Source: Candidatus Omnitrophica bacterium CG02_land_8_20_14_3_00__42_8 (GTDB lineage Bacteria; Omnitrophota; Gorgyraeia; Gorgyraeales; Gorgyraeaceae). From it: DNA of 7,166 bases. Under the pieces are notes generated by a model that did not search any database, was not told where the DNA came from, and saw nothing but the letters and a program-made list of their open reading frames with translations. The translations under genes and the position numbers were made by a program. Below, piece after piece: positions 7,161-7,166 of this stretch. The first letter of the stretch is position 1. Every line of letters begins with the position of its first letter. The stretch is taken from assembly GCA_002780805.1 (NCBI GenBank), contig PEUD01000046.1, positions 1,256-8,421 of the forward strand, in the 5' to 3' direction.

Positions 7161-7166
7161 TAAATC

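Overview
The window is protein-coding almost from end to end, and all five genes are on the minus strand. They form a compact type I restriction-modification (R-M) locus, transcribed right to left as hsdM, DUF4238-family gene, hsdS, membrane-anchored helical protein gene, hsdR. The host is a bacterium: Shine-Dalgarno sequences are clear, gene overlaps are typical of bacteria, and the genes are hsd genes. Base composition looks moderate, and nothing allows a more exact taxonomic call. Type I R-M loci move between lineages often, so the genes themselves say little about the host.

Layout, in transcription order. Positions 7147-5138: hsdM, with a GTG start behind a near-perfect ribosome binding site. 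Positions 5145-4207: a 312-residue DUF4238-family protein that overlaps the end of hsdM by 8 bp. Positions 4210-2948: hsdS, with two target recognition domains, overlapping the previous gene by ATGA. Positions 2948-2346: a 200-residue protein with one N-terminal membrane helix, joined to hsdS by TGATG. Positions 2333-1: hsdR, which starts 12 bp after the previous stop and runs off the left edge, so its C-terminus is missing. I read the hsdR frame line by line from 2333 to 3; it is open with no frameshift. No non-coding stretch exceeds 20 bp. There is no room for a promoter upstream of hsdM inside the window, and no terminator, RNA gene, CRISPR array or insertion sequence is visible.

How the genes work together. 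HsdM and HsdS should form the methyltransferase that marks host DNA at a bipartite site read by the two recognition domains. HsdR joins them to make the ATP-driven translocating endonuclease that cuts unmodified DNA. The two extra genes are not part of the standard complex, yet they sit inside the operon and are translationally linked to the hsd genes. The position between hsdS and hsdR is the one used by the anticodon nuclease gene prrC in the E. coli prr locus, where the cargo protein guards the R-M system. This suggests, but does not show, that the DUF4238 protein, the membrane protein, or both add a second defence layer. This is the one part of the window that may be undescribed.
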